Assembly (NCBI RefSeq): GCF_963576545.1
Contig: NC_083639.1
Coordinates: 21,236,118 to 21,300,117 of the forward strand
Length of the DNA stretch: 64,000 bases
Reading direction: 5' to 3'
Source: Limanda limanda
Taxonomy: Eukaryota; Chordata; Actinopteri; Pleuronectiformes; Pleuronectidae
Below are positions 45,730-59,716 of the stretch, one piece after another. The notes below the pieces were generated by a model. It worked only from the letters and a program-made list of their open reading frames with translations. It made no database searches and had not been told where the DNA came from. Position 1 is the first letter of the stretch. Each line of letters starts with the position of its first letter. A program made the translations under genes and the position numbers.

Positions 45730-48600
45730 TAATAACATATCACATTTGTAACCTACCATACATGGTTGTTGTTGGGTGCTTCACCTTTCTCAGCACTATA
45801 TATATATTTCAATATGTTGAAATGAATGTTTCCTGCAGCACGGTAAACAGTAAATTGTCAGTGACTGTGTAGTTTATTGTTTTAACTTCAGAGATACAAA
45901 ATTTAAAAAGCTACTACATTATGTTATTGTTATACAGCATCTTATACTTTTGGTTAGAAATTCCAGCTGAGTGTTGGAAGCCACCTTTGTTTTTCTGTGC
46001 TCATTGTATTTCAGGTCTACCCACACATGTGGTGAGCTTGAGTAGCTATACTGTCCAATTGTAGGCTGCGCCAGGAGAGAGACAGCTTGTTTGGAATGTG
46101 AGTTATTCCTATAAGGCTGTGTGTATGTGTCTTTGTGTCAGTGTTGGAAGTGATGTAAAGTTGCTGAGTCCTGATCAGAATGCAAGGCATTGCTCAGTGT
46201 GCTGGCAGATGTGAGTGATGTGAAGAGATTCCTCGTCTCTGCCGCTCTCATTGTCTCCCTTACCTCTTCCACACCAGACAGACCCCAGTCCCATCCTGAT
46301 GCTGTAGTGAGGAACAGGTGTGTTGCCATGGCAACCAGGGAACTGACTCACCTTTCACTGGTAGGAATCTGGTCTGCAGTCGCAGCTCTGTGTAAGTCCT
46401 TGAGCCTCAGAGACATGTGAACACCCTTGTTTGATAACTGATGGAGAGTTTGTGTCTTGTAGGTAGGGAACGGTAGGCTACTGACCTGAAGCTAAAGACT
46501 GTCAATTGTATAGGCATGTAACTCATACATATATATATAATATGATGTCAACTGCTGAGTGAAAATATGATTTACACTTCTGTTAAGCTTTTGCAGACAG
46601 AAATCATCAGTTTGCAGCGCATGACTCCATTTGCTTATTTGTGTAGCACTTCCCCCTTCTGGCCATTATCTTAATGCAATGCAGCAAGAAGAAAAAAAAT
46701 AACTTGCGTGTTCCTAACTATGGATGTAACGCAGGTGCTAAACTAAGATGGGTGACAAATGAAAGAGAAAATGTATATATAGCTACAACTCAGATAAGCA
46801 GCATTCTTCCAAAACACATCCCTTCATTTAATGTTTTGATGGAAGGAGTGGTTTAAAGTAATTACTAAATTTACTCCTGTATTGTGCTTGATTGCAGTTG
46901 AGTACCCATAGTGGCCAGTTACTTGATAATCTTGGAAAATACTATTGTGGTTTTTGTTACTGTATGAAAATAAAATTTGGTCTCTTATCACATTTCAGAT
47001 GGGTTGTAAGCAAAATATTTCCCATTAATATGTTTGATGGTTCAAATTCTGTAAAAATAAATCTACCCAGTATTTTACAACTTCATTAAGGGTCAGAGAA
47101 ATGTGTAGAAAATTCCCACAAAATTAATTTAGCAGAAGTGTTTTAATTCTTTCCTCATGATCACTTCTGCACCCCTGGTTAAGAGTCATTAGACCAACTT
47201 CCCCTATTGTATAATCAGTAAGTAACAAGCTCCCCCTCAGCTACAACAGTGCAATGTGACTTATGAGTCTCAGGGGAAATCTTCCATGTAACACGTACTT
47301 TTACTGAGAGGATGTTAATTATACTTCTGTGATTTTCCCTTATGCAAGACAATTATTTGGATTGTAGTATTTTTACATAGACTGGTATTGGTACTTTTAC
47401 TTTGGTGAAGGATTTGACTAATTCTGAACGCTGCTCACATTGCTGCAAACTTTTCCAGATGCCTGTTGGACTGAGGTCTGCTGACTGTGAGCATGAAAAG
47501 CATCAACTCATTCAGTGAGCATGTATGCCTAATCATTATGTTTCTTTTTCCTTACAGTATATGTTCGATAATGAAAAGACTATCATGTGACACTTGATCC
47601 CTGCAACATTAACATTCTGGACATTCAGTCATGGTATTTTCATGGTGGAAAAACATCCATAGAAACGTCTCATAGCCGTCCTGCACACTAACCCATTCAT
47701 CCATTATTCATCCGTAAGATCTAACTACTCCAAATATTCAGTCATCACACACAACTCGGTCAAGCGGAACGAGTGTTGGCTTGTGCACGTGACAACGCTT
47801 GACTCCTACTTGAAAATATAGAAACCACACCAGACTGTGCAATAATTCGTAAATGCTTCTGCTTAAGGATGTCTAATATATATTATGAAGCCATTTAAAG
47901 GACAGATATAAGAATGAGAACATGATTTAAATGCATGAATAGTTTCAAAACTGTTTAAACCATTTTTAAATTAAATATAACAAATCATTTTAAGAGTTTA
48001 ATAATCTTAAAAATAGTCATATAATCGAATTGAATTCATGGGCAATTTTTAGAGACAAGACAACATGGGCAACTACTCTGCAGCACCAGTAATTAAAATG
48101 AAGCTTTATTTATAAAAGCACTACTACAACAAAGCACAATTTTCATCTTTTCCTGGGGTTGAGGCTCTGTTTTGTCAAAGGGGCCTGTTTAATTGTGTAA
48201 TAACTACTTTATTAAACGTTAATTGCCTTTAATTCCCTACAGTATAATATTTACTTGTTAAAAAATATTTAAATATGGTAGTGTTGCACTTAAAATGTCT
48301 GTTTCCAAGGTGAGCAATTAACAACTGGACAAACTCTGTCGGCTGAAGGTGATACGAACAAAACCTAACCGTTTGCCCAGCTTAGATACCTTCAGATCAA
48401 ATAATTGAAGTCCATCATCCGATTAAAATAGATTTTTAAAAACAGCTATCTATAAATTTGGCTTAAAGCTTAAAACTTCTCTTAATTAAAAATTTCTGAG
48501 TTTGACAATTGCTGAAAAAATGTGGGATCAATACATACACAACTAAAAAAAGCATCTAAAATGGGTCCAATCATTTTTTGACATTAAATGTGGCAATGTC
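45730..48600. other. Non-coding stretch, no gene recognised
   Basis: No splice-bounded or protein-like frame on either strand. It is AT-rich. The frame at 46138-46420 reads equally on both strands and has no recognisable product. The 5' neighbour of nucks1 expected in mammals (a Rab GTPase) is not seen. Confidence 0.5.
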
Positions 48601-48629
48601 GCATATTATATATATATACATATACATAT

Positions 48630-48974
48630 ATTAAGATTAAGATACATTTATTTTAAGATACATTTATTTGTCCCAAACACATGCACAGACATGCACAAGC
48701 ACACTCATGCAAGGAGGGAAATTTAACCTCTGCTTTTAACCCATCTGGTGCAGGACACACAGAGCAGTGGGCAGCCATGTACGGCGCCCGGGGAGCAGAT
48801 GTAAGGGGAGTAAGGTGCCTTGCTCAGGGGCACTAGACAGGGTAGGGAGAATCCTCTTGGATTTTTGGACAGATCAATCCAGGTTCGCCTTTTTGTTGTT
48901 TCTCCGTGGAGACGAACCAGAGACCTTTTCTGCCCATAGTCCAAGTTTCTGCCACTAGTCCACCGCCTCTCCTT
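48630..48974 (-). mobile_element. tRNA-derived SINE, near full length
   Basis: On the minus strand: a tRNA-like head at 48974-48900 with B box GGTTCGTCTCC, a body with a TTGATCTGTCCAAAAATCC block, and a CGGGCGCCGTACATGGC block. The 3' end has short ATGTATCTTA-type repeats (48630-48672), as expected for a SINE tail. The head matches positions 1-165. Pol III transcription is inferred from the box. Confidence 0.72.
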
Positions 48975-48979
48975 AACAT

Positions 48980-50590
48980 TACTCCTGTTAAGGAGTCATG
49001 TTACTACCATTACCTGTTCTCTTTGTGATATGTGTCTTATATGTTGGTTATTTGGATGTATACTGACACACTTAATACTGAGTCCGAAGCATTGGATAAA
49101 GTATAATTAAAATTTTGAGAGAATGAGAAGGAGCAAGATAAAGGTGATAAAGAAAACGAACTCTGAAAACTGCGATGATGTGATGTTGTTTTTTGTTTAT
49201 TTCACACTGGTGTGTTGCACTAATCTTTGATCTTTGTGAGAAATCTGAGTTTTAGATCTAAGTGCTGTTTAAATTGAACACATTACGAGATGCTGCAAGC
49301 AGACTCTGCTTCAAATAAGGAGAAAAGCCGGGGAAGCACTAATTAAATATCTCATCTGTATTTATTGTATAATCTTAGTATATTTTTTTTTAAATAAAAG
49401 GTTAATCTACAAACTAACTAATAAATAAGCTCTTGATAAAAAAGGAAATATTTAGGTAAAGGACAAGTACCTCAAAATTATGCAGTACTTGGGTAAATAT
49501 ACTCTACATTCTACTATCGTGCTCTGTAGATAATAAACTAAATAATTTGGCTTCAGGTCCATCAATAGGCTAATTTGGCCTTGCCCTGCTTCTTTATCTG
49601 ACGTTGAATAGGGAAAAAATGTATATAAACTGTGAAATTCAGTTGGTGGCATGATATAGTGATTACTGTTAGTCTGCATCACCACTCACTGCACAGTTTT
49701 GGTGTCAGTGGTAACGGTGTTGATGAGATTAACAGGACTCAGACATCTCTGTTAACACGTCCTCTTCACTTCACTGTTTCCCCTGAAGAGGGCAATGCAG
49801 GACTGTAGTAGGCCCTCTGTGTGAGTGCACTGCACATTGTTCATTCTGCTCAGACCCTGGTGGTGGATGTGCACTGGACAAATGTTTGACTCTCCACCTC
49901 AGCCGATATGTGTGTGAACGTCTGATTAAAATGTCTCTTGACCCGGCTGTGGCACCCGCAGTTGGTGAAGTCATTGTTTGACAGTAGGCAAACAACCTGC
50001 TGGTGCTCTGAGAGAGAAACCGAAAAAGGCAACAGGGTTAAGAACTTCCATAAATGAACCTCCTATTCAAGGGCTTATCATGCCTCCTGGCACTGTGATT
50101 GTTCTTACACATCATCCTCCTCCACTTTGGAGTTGATTCCCTCATTTTCTATGCTCTGTTCTCAGATGAGTAGCTGCAGGCAACGCTGCAGATAACTGGA
50201 GCAGCAAATACAGGCAGTGTGAGAGAGATAGATGGCGAGGAGGCTGTGCCGCTTAACTTAATTCTTAACTCGTGATTTATGTAAAGCACGAGCATGTGTG
50301 GAAAATTGGGCTCGACACACAAACACACAAACAAACTAGGAGCCTTGCAGTGGTATTAAATGTTTGATGAGATAGACGACCCGCCACACTAGCCTGCGTC
50401 TGTCAGATGAATCCTCAATAATCATGATTTAAGGATTTGTTCACACAAATTACAAATAAATATATTTGCTGGATAATCCACAGAACAGACATTTCATAGG
50501 GACTTTCTTTTTTTTTTAACCTTTTTGCAGAGGGTGGCTTCAAAGATCTGTGTTCAGAGTGCTTTGGTTTTTTGCTTTGGTTTTTTGTTA
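48980..50590. other. Non-coding stretch, no gene recognised
   Basis: Scanned on both strands with no recognisable exon or element. Short frames at 49452-50334 are unsupported. Confidence 0.45.
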
Positions 50591-50595
50591 CAACA

Positions 50596-50618
50596 CCCCC
50601 CCCCCCCCCCCCCCCCCC
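50596..50618. repeat. Homopolymer C tract (23 bases)
   Basis: Uninterrupted C run, seen directly. Its length is prone to sequencing error. Confidence 0.95.
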
Positions 50619-50639
50619 GCCCTGAAAGCCCCTTGTAAG

Positions 50640-52790
50640 CTACACTGAATGCATTTTAGCAACTGGAGACAATACTGTGAAACGGAAATGACCTTTTTAT
50701 GTTTTTTCATTCTCCTATGTTGTTACTGCGTACGGATGAAAAGTATGAGTTAAACTTTTCCCAAAGTTTTAACCAAACACCAAACTCTCTCCTGCTGCAC
50801 TGACGATGAACCGAGTGACGTGTTCGCTTGATGAGCTTTACGTGTTTCCCTCCTCGTCAGAAGTTTGTCCTTGTACTTTGCTCGTCTTTAAGACTGTCTC
50901 TGCTCTCTGAATAAATCCTGCGCTCCTGAATCTAAATAGCCCTGCAGGCATCTTTTATCGTTGTCAAATAAAGCAGATGCACAGACTTTATTTTCACAGC
51001 AGACATTTTGACATAGAAGGAAAAGTGGAGATGGAACTCAAAACGTCAGTCATTTCAAAGCGATGCCAAAAAAAGAACTTGAATGGTGCTCTAAATGCAG
51101 GGATACCTCCACCAAGGCCAAACAATCTGATGTCTGATTCATTACATCAAGGTCCAGACTTTTCTGAGAAACTGATGAACATTTCAGAAAAACACCTTGA
51201 AGAGAAATCTCAAAATTTTAAAAGGGTGCAGGGAAATCCTGTGATTTTAAACTGAAAAGATGTGTTGACAAATCAGTTAATTGATTGAAAGTGAATTAAT
51301 CCATGACTATTAATTGTTTTTTTCATTGTTCAAGAATCCAAAACAGAAAAAGTGAAACAATCATGCAGGAGTTACAACTTTTCAATTGGGAAGATTTGCT
51401 GCTTCAGTTTTATAAATATTATGATGAGACTAGATTAAATAAAGGTTTTATACTTATGATCAGACAAGTTATTTTTCATATTTTTTCCTTTTGAAATGTT
51501 TAAAAATGGAACTCACCACTGTGTGAAATGTGTTTCTTACGACGGACAAGTTACATTGTTTTCACTTTTCACCAGTTTCACAAAAGTATATAGAAGTGCT
51601 TTACAACAATATTCAGTGTTTCTATTTTATGCTACTTTAAACTTTTGCTTCACTACAAATACTGAGTGAAACATTTAGCTTTTTCGTTTTTTCATTTATT
51701 AAAAGGCTATTGTACTGTAGCTACATTTTAGGTATGGACTTTCTAAAACATATAGTTATCTTTACAAAACCAAAGCATAGATAAAAAGAAAAAGCATATT
51801 ATTTAAATATAATTCAATAGGAAGGATGTACACATATTCTGTAGGTGAGTTAATAGTAATTATAGTATATTGTGAATGTAATTATTAATTATCATGTATA
51901 ATTTCACTGACATTTATGTACATTTTTGTATTCATCACGAAGAAACAGTAGGTATAAATACCGACGGAATTCAAAATTCCCAGCTCCCTCCTAAGATCTG
52001 CACTAAATTGTTTGCTTTTTTACTTTCATACATGAGCACACAGGCTCCCGGTGAACATTTGGAAAACGGCGCATCTTTCCAGGTTTTATCGTATTTTTCG
52101 CTGTTCAAGACCAATTAATAGAGTTAACTAAATATAAACAAATATGTCATCAAAACTGTAAAAAACATCTAGATTTAACAGAAATTGAAGAATTAATTGG
52201 CAACGTATTCCGAGCATCACACAGTCTCTTCACTCCGCCTCATAGAGCTGCTTTAGGATTAATTGGACAGAAAGTCACATCAAAGGAAACTGCAACTTAT
52301 TAGCGTGATGAAACTTGGATGAACTCTCCTGAAGAAAACTGTCAGGAAGAAAAGAAGAATAAGTGTGAGCGGCTGCTGAGTGAGTCAAAAACTAAGATTA
52401 GACATAGAATTAAGATTCGATGATTCTTTATTTTATTCTTCATTATTTATTTATTTAAGTTCAGCATAACAGTCACATTTATTATTGAGGTGATATAAAA
52501 CTGTATTTGTCATATATGTTTGATTGAGCTAAAGAAAGTTTAACATATTGTGGGGTCAGTGCACATTTTCATTATATAAAATGATAAAATAAATAAGAAG
52601 ATAAAATGATAGTACTGTAGAATCATAGCTAAAGCAAAATATATGTGTATACCTTAAAAAGGTACAAGAATTTACTTAAAACTGGAATAGTACCAAACAA
52701 ACAAATTGAAATGAAGAAATGAAGAATAAATTATTACAAAACACAGAAAGTTAATAAATATGTTTAATATGATAAACTAAAAATACACAA
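50640..52790. other. Non-coding AT-rich stretch, no gene recognised
   Basis: No protein or RNA gene recognised. Plus-strand frames at 50977-51255 and 51894-52118 lack any motif or partner exon. Confidence 0.45.
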
Positions 52791-52799
52791 TATAAACTT

Positions 52800-53300
52800 T
52801 AAATAATAATCCATTTATTTATGAAGCATCTATATAAAAATAATTTATGCTCAAAGTGCTTTCCAAGGGAATAGTTTGATGGATAAAAAATGAAATACAC
52901 CACTGAACACATAGACAAAATAAAATAGGATCAAAATAAAAGTGTGGCTAACGACAAAATTCGCGAATGAGGAGAGTTGAATAAAGGAAAAAAGATTCGC
53001 TGAAATGTTAAAAGAGGATCTCATATGAAGTGAATATACAGAGTATTTCTATAAAATAAAAAAACATATAAATAAAAAAATATACTATAACAGGCACTAT
53101 TAAAATATACGCTATTTAAAAATCAAAAAAATGTATTTTTATAGTCCATAATTACACACCACTGTTTGGGCTAAAACAATTTTAGCCCAAAAAGTGTGAC
53201 TTCCTCTGTCCTTAACTCTCGACTATGGGAGGAAAAACTTCTAAGAAAAAGAACATTTTACAAATGAAAAATATTCAGAAACCTCCGGAGACACCAAAGT
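52800..53300. repeat. Degraded dispersed repeats with a perfect 12-bp hairpin
   Basis: GTGACTTCCTCTGTCCTTAAC and GGAGGAAAAACTTCTAAG blocks at 53195-53245 are a relic of the family at 9772-9985. Just before it, 53165-53176 and 53180-53191 are perfect complements (TTTGGGCTAAAA) with a three-base loop. That hairpin may come from fused element ends. Confidence 0.5.
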
Positions 53301-53559
53301 AAATAAAGAATAGATACAACTATTTTAAGCAACGTAAAAAATATATATAGTAATAGAGAAGAAAATTGTGCTGTATAGATATATATGTCTCGTACAGGCG
53401 AGTTTTAGTGTGAGTCTGCCGATGTCACACAGGAGAGGATTTTCCAAAGACGATGACCCATAAATGAAAATTCAAGACTCTCCTGGTTTTCAGTTGGCTC
53501 AACGGAACAGCATAACCTTTTTTATCAGCCAATATTAAAATACTCTGGGGCCATGCCTT

Positions 53560-54010
53560 AATAAGTTAATACGACTTAACAGTTGACAGAGCACTTTTCA
53601 AAACAAAGTTACGAAATAATTACAATTTTTGAAACAGGATTAAAACAGTTCAAGACTAAGGCAAAAATAATAATACAGCGGCAAAACATTAAAATGCAAT
53701 ACAGATTAAAGCAATAAAATAAAATATGAAGTAATAAAATGATATACTGAGATTAATTAAATGTATTAAAATGTTTCAAGAGGTGATTTAAAAAGGTGTC
53801 ACTGATTCCATAAGCCTTAGATCCTCGGGCAGGGAGTTCCGCCACCTCCGGTCTGGAGCCGTGACTTTGAAACTGACAGCAGAGCCGGAGGATCTGAGGC
53901 TCCGCTCTGGCTCATAAGGAAGCAGTATTTCAGAAATGTAGCTGGAGGCTGAACCAAGAAGTGTGGTTATAGCTGATCAGTAGAATCTTAAATAAATTCT
54001 AAAACTGAGA
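53560..54010 (-). repeat. Old LINE-tail relic
   Basis: Contains GGGCAGGGAGTTCCGCC and GCTCATAAGGAAGCAGTATTT blocks that parallel 42125-42300 (GGCAGGGAGTTCCAGAGCC... GTCAAGAGCTGCGAAATGTA). No continuous frame remains. Confidence 0.5.
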
Positions 54011-55192
54011 GGAAACTAGTGAAGAGAGGCTAAGATGAAGATGATGTTATGTTGTGTTGTTAATTTAATGGACAACCAGTGCAGTGATACCTCTGTGATA
54101 TGACTTTCTCTTCTAGAAGGGGATAGACAACAACTAAGTCCAACTTTCCAACTTTCTCTTCAGCCCATTTTCTGACTGGTCTTTGTTCTGAATACATAAT
54201 ATTGAGAGAGACCATTATGAGAGAGAGCAGAGAATCCTAATTAGAAGAACCACTGTTGGGAAACAAGGGATATACTGACATAGTATAAAACTAGATCAAT
54301 CTAAGCTTACCACTTTCGTCCTTTACTCTGTTGAGGGTAAAAAAAAAACGAATAGAAATTTGATCAGACAAAAAGGATGGATAAAACATTTTTACCCGAG
54401 TGACAGATGCTGGTCATGATTCTGCTTTTCTGCTGTTTTTCTGTTCATATATAATTTTGGACCGTTGCCTGTTCTCCAACATCTGCCTTTGGACTTGGTC
54501 TCAGCGGCGCTGTCCTTAGTGAAGCCGCTCAGCACAGCACTGGTTAAGCTCTTCTTACAACGTGAAGGTCGACTAATGAGAAAATCTGAATACGTCTAGA
54601 CTTTGAAAAGCTGCGGCATTCACACAGCAGCTTGTGACTGCTTTTAGTGGGTCAGGCTGAAGTGACACACAGGCATGATAAACAGAGGGAACAGAGGCGT
54701 GTGTGATGGAACTGGTTTCTCTGAGGACAGAACGCGGTGTAAACACGGGATTTGTAAACAAAATGAAAGATGACACGGTATCCCCCTCGTTGGACTGAAG
54801 TTTCATTATCAGCTCTTGAAGTGAGAGTGTCCCAGCATTATGTTTTGAGTTTAAAGGTTGCAACAGAACGAAGAACGCGGCGAGAACTGTGTGTTGTTGA
54901 CAATTCCCTTCTCTCTCCCCGAACAGAGATGTGCTGACAGTCTTACGGCTTGAAATGTAAATAGGCTCAACATTAGTATTCAATCCTCATCCCATACTCT
55001 GTTTTCGTGTCTGTGCATGTGTGTGCATGTGCGTGTATGTTTAGACCGGGGGGTGGTAACAGTAGGGAATCAAAGTATTTGATCAGACTCCCCTAGGTTT
55101 TGTGTTAATCTCAAAAGCAAGAGTTCATCTGTGGGACAGTCAGTATATGAGCACATCAGCTTCTTTTCAGTGTCAGATTTTGGGAATCATGC

Positions 55193-55200
55193 ATGTGTGT

Positions 55201-55283
<83 letters not shown>
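55193..55283. repeat. (GT)n microsatellite
   Basis: Long GT tract with few interruptions, seen directly. It is complementary to the CA tract at 55557-55626. Confidence 0.95.
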
Positions 55284-55284
<1 letters not shown>

Positions 55285-55553
55285 ATGTGTTATTGTGAGT
55301 TGCGGCATCTGTCTTCTAACATGTAGCGCTCACCCATCCCACACAGCCAATACATAAGATATCACCGCGACAGGCAAAGAGTAAGCCGTGAAACTCCTTC
55401 GCTCCCAAGTAATCTTGTGTGTGTGTGTGTGTGTTTGTGTGTCTTTCTGGACTCTTTGTCTGCCACATTCACCGGTAAGTGAACCCTTGTCCCTGAAAAT
55501 CCAAATGACACAGTAAACTGTTCCTGTCATCCATAAATCCAGGCAATTATCCT

Positions 55554-55556
<3 letters not shown>

Positions 55557-55623
<67 letters not shown>

Positions 55624-55626
55624 CAC
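55557..55626. repeat. (CA)n microsatellite
   Basis: Long CA tract ending CACGCACACACACC, seen directly. A shorter (GT)n lies between at 55417-55442. Confidence 0.95.
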
Positions 55627-56053
55627 CAACATTTTCAATGTATGTGTGCCAGTGTGTTAATCTTGCACCTTTTATGTCGGTTTGGCAGAGAGCTAGGAAG
55701 AAAGGCCAGGAGGGGGGACAGGAGAAGGACGAGGGGGGGGCGCAGGAGTTTTTTCAAACCAGAAGTCATCCATAGAAGCGCTGCAAATCCTTTAAAACTC
55801 TTCAGATGAACTTAAGTCACACCAGCAGAGGAATTAATCACAATCTCCACTCTGGTTTCAAACTTTACTGAGGTTCAGAGTTTGATCAGGCTGCAGAGGC
55901 AGAGTTTCTGAGAAGGAGCATGCACATATATAATCTACATCAGAGGTATCAGTTAAAAAAGAGAGGTCCAGATAGAGGAAATGTCAACAAGCAAAGGTCT
56001 GGCACATTTTAATGTCTAAGTGTTCAATGTATTTTTTAACATTAGGTGTGTCC

Positions 56054-56076
56054 TTAACCCTAACCCTAACCCTAAC
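56054..56076. repeat. Short interstitial telomere-like repeat
   Basis: About three and a half units of CCCTAA in a row (TTAACCCTAACCCTAACCC). Seen directly; its significance is uncertain. Confidence 0.8.
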
Positions 56077-56626
56077 TTCTGTGTGTGGTCAACAACTAAC
56101 TCTGAAAATCGAATTGAAAAATAATTTAATGATATTTTCTCCACATTGAAATGGAGGATTTATAAGTATAACAAAAAAAGATGTTCTTACATCAAGTAAA
56201 AAAACACACATAACACATAGCAGAACATTTTTTTAAATGTGCATCTCAACATAAAGTGCTTGATTTTAGAAAACATAGCAACTAATAGCAAATAATAGTA
56301 AGTTTTCTTTTGTTAACTTATTGTCACTGAACAGTCTCAGCCCATTTTCTAACAACCGTGTTTCTCCTCCTTTTTTTTCCTCTCATAATCCATCCCCTCC
56401 TTTATTGTTCAGTGGGGAAAGTGAGCTCAGCTTATACTGCCAGGATTTTAAATGTGGTGAGTTGGAATCGTGTAGTGCTGTTTCACATTGCTGCTTTTAA
56501 CAATCACTGTGGTGTTGTAGGAATCTGTCCAGTTTTGATTAAAAACAAAACAATGCTTTCTCTCTCTTTGTAGAGCACACCGTGTAAGGTTAGTTTTGGT
56601 ACTTTTCTCCGAGTCACTAATGAATC

Positions 56627-56830
56627 TATCAAATTTTATTTGTAGAGCCCATATTCACAAATCACAATTTTTCAGATAAGGCTTAACAACGTGAGACATT
56701 CTCTGTCCTTAACCGTCAACGAGAGTAGGGAAAAACTACCAAAAAAAACTTTTTAACAGGGGGAAAACGGTAGAAACCTCAGAGAGAATCACATGTGAGG
56801 ATCTCTCTCCCCGGTCAGACGGAGGTGCAG
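56627..56830. repeat. Dispersed repeat (TTTTATTTGTAGAGCCC family)
   Basis: Collinear with 9785-9985, starting ATCAAATTTTATTTGTAGAGCCC and containing GGAAAAACTACCAAAA and TCACATGTGAGGATC blocks. Same orientation as the other copy. Confidence 0.7.
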
Positions 56831-56839
56831 TACATTTCA

Positions 56840-57812
56840 CTTATCACTGTATTAAATCTATTCTATACTATATCTTGTATCACACCCAGCCCGGTCAGAG
56901 TCTGATAAATAGATGAATCACATTGCATGCAATTGGTCTGTGAGATGTCTTGGTTGCTAAACCAGTGCCATTAAGACTAGAACATCACTTCCTTTAGGTG
57001 CACACTTTTGGGTTAAGGCCACTGTCGCTGGTTTGTAAAGTGTGGAATTCTTTATAAAGTCAGGATCAAAAGGCTTTGATTCTCTCTGTCCCATGTTTTT
57101 TTTTATGCGCACTTCATATTTGTTCTTTTCACTTGTTCCTCGTTTATAGTAATATATATATAGTAATTTTCTACAACTAATTAACCTATTGTTAATAGAC
57201 AATCTGCCTTCTATCGCTGGTGTGTCATAAATCTACTACAAGAACATCAAACAAACTAGATTACTGGTGTTTAAAGCCTTTCTATAGAATGGTGATAAAA
57301 CATATGTCACAGGCATGGATGAACAGTATGTTCTCTGAAGTTGTTAAATCAAGTTAATTTGCACTGCTGGGAATTAAAGGACATCAAAGTCAAATGTTTT
57401 CTTCATTAATGAATGGTTTGGTCCAGTAAAAGTCTAGTGCTAGTTATTAACGTTTGGACTGTAGGGGCAGAGGTATAAATAGTGATATAAATAAAATATC
57501 AGTTTTCTAGCCATGCTCAGTGCTATGTACCAGATAACAAAGTGTTTCTAGTGAAAGCTTCTGGCCCAATATACACTTTGCTCCTTGGCCTAAGTCTGAC
57601 TTGTTTACTTGCACATCTGGCCTGATTCCAGCCGTTATCCCCCCCGTGTTGGCTGACAGCCAGGAGGATTTTGTAAGTGTGCACCATAATTGGTTCAGAT
57701 GTGGAAGTCATGCTGTATGTGGGCCAGATTTGGGCCAAGGAACTGGGCACATAGTGAACCAGAGAGACACGAAGATGTGGGACACCAGAATAACTGTGTG
57801 GCTTGTTTCGAT

Positions 57813-57845
<33 letters not shown>

Positions 57846-59700
57846 GGACTGAAGACCAAAATGACATACTGGGCACATGGTCTATGTTCCAGTCAAAGGA
57901 GAGAGCTACAGTGAATTATTGCTCCCTGAATGGAGAAGGATGTTGGTGCTCTGTTGTTTCTCTTTGTACAGGAGAAGATCCATACAAACAAATATAAACC
58001 CAGACTGAAGAACGCTTGTTGACTCTGACCTAATTTATATTCTTGACCCGCAATTACTGCACTCTGCTTTATCCTTGCTTCGATAGAAAATGTTACAAAC
58101 ACGCCTACCTCTTGTGACAGAGTGCCTCTCACTGTCCACGTTAATTGGAGTAGATTTTAATAGGGGAGTGAAATGTGACTCACCTCCATTAATTTGTACC
58201 AAAGAGCCATTTAAATCGTTTGGGATCATAAACTCACTAAAGCTGCTTTAAGACATTTACTAAACTCAAGATAATCCCGGGACATTCTTCAGAGTGACTG
58301 TGTGATAACGCTATGTCGAGGCTAGAGACTTTTGTACTATCTCCGACCAGCGCCCTCGTAAAAACTCTGGAGAATGTCTGGAGGAGAAGCTGATGTGAGA
58401 ACACAGCAGAAGATCCTCTGTGGGATTCACTGGGCGTGTTGATGACATTTCTAACAAGACACAAAAATAAGAAAAACAAAAACAAATATCTCAGGATGAA
58501 AAAGAGGAGCCAGACACTTTGAACTAGACACCAATGAAGATGTCAAGAGAGCGTTTGCTGATAAGGGACAACTCTCTAATCAACTCTGTTGATGTGATCT
58601 CTGCAGCGAAATAAATATGATACATACTGCATTCTGTGCCACCCCTCACCTGAATGCTTTGCAAATTTCTGTGATGTTTTGCGAATGCATCTGAGTGGAG
58701 AAGCTCTGTGTGAAAGGTAAACTGAGGAGAAAGTGCAAATCCAGTTGTGCAGAAACTCTCCAGAGATCATGTCTTCAAACGGCTTAGATGAAAGATGCTG
58801 TCAACTCTTGGATCCAGTGCTTTTGGTCTGTGATCCATATTAAGAACTAAATGTCTTTCAGCCTATTCGACTTACAATCTCTCTCACTTTATTTAAAGTC
58901 TCGATGGAAAGTGTGACCAAATAGACCAAAAAGAAAATTAGACAATAGACAATATCAGACAAGCAGCAGAACATCGGGAGAAACAAGTGAAGATTGTCAA
59001 TTCTAAAAGATGTAAATATTATAAGAAGAGGTGACATGTAGGCAATTAGTATTTTAGGAGGTAAAGAGAAATCCAATTTCAACTTGTGCAACAGCAACAT
59101 TTTAATTAGCTTAATATAAATTACATGGAGACGGTTACTGGTATGAGATGCATGTTAATAAGATGTAAAGGAAAGCAGGATTGATCTTCATTTCCTTATG
59201 GGAACCTGTATATGTATATGAGTTGTTCCTTATTAACATTAGCTGCATGTATGTTTATAATTGAGGAAACATGTTATTGTTTATTATGCAGCACTGCTGT
59301 TGTGTTCAAATGTAAATCACATGGACAGCATCTTACATTGGGGCAATGCCAGTGCTGTCACCAGATATTTCCATCCTCAAGTTCATGGACTGAATATAAT
59401 AAATCTAAATTCCCTTGGGCTTTCCTATGTTGTCTGTGTGTTAGAAAATACTTCCCACACCAGAATCTAAGTTGTTTCTGTCTCTTGGCATCCTTTATTA
59501 AGGTTAAGGCATGTTGCCTGTATCCTCTCAATTGGTCTGTGCAGACACACCAACATGTAAAAAGCTGCACATGTTTTCAGGGGAGCAAATAAATGTCATT
59601 AATCTTGTTAAAACATAACAAGCACAGATGATAAGACAAATCTAAAAATGTATGTTAATAATGTCATAATCGATCAAACAGCCACAAACTGTTCAGTCTC
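56840..59700. other. Non-coding stretch with a (GA)n tract and one repeat relic
   Basis: (GA)n at 57814-57842. A relic of the family of 28390 lies at 58237-58460, apparently inverted (AACTCTGGAGAATGTCTGGAG, GATGACATTTCTAAC). Otherwise no gene or element is recognised. Confidence 0.5.
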
Positions 59701-59716
59701 TATTCAATCTCTAGAG

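Noticed and set aside
55102..55638. Cys/Val repeat frames
   Set aside because: Translations of GT/CA microsatellites.
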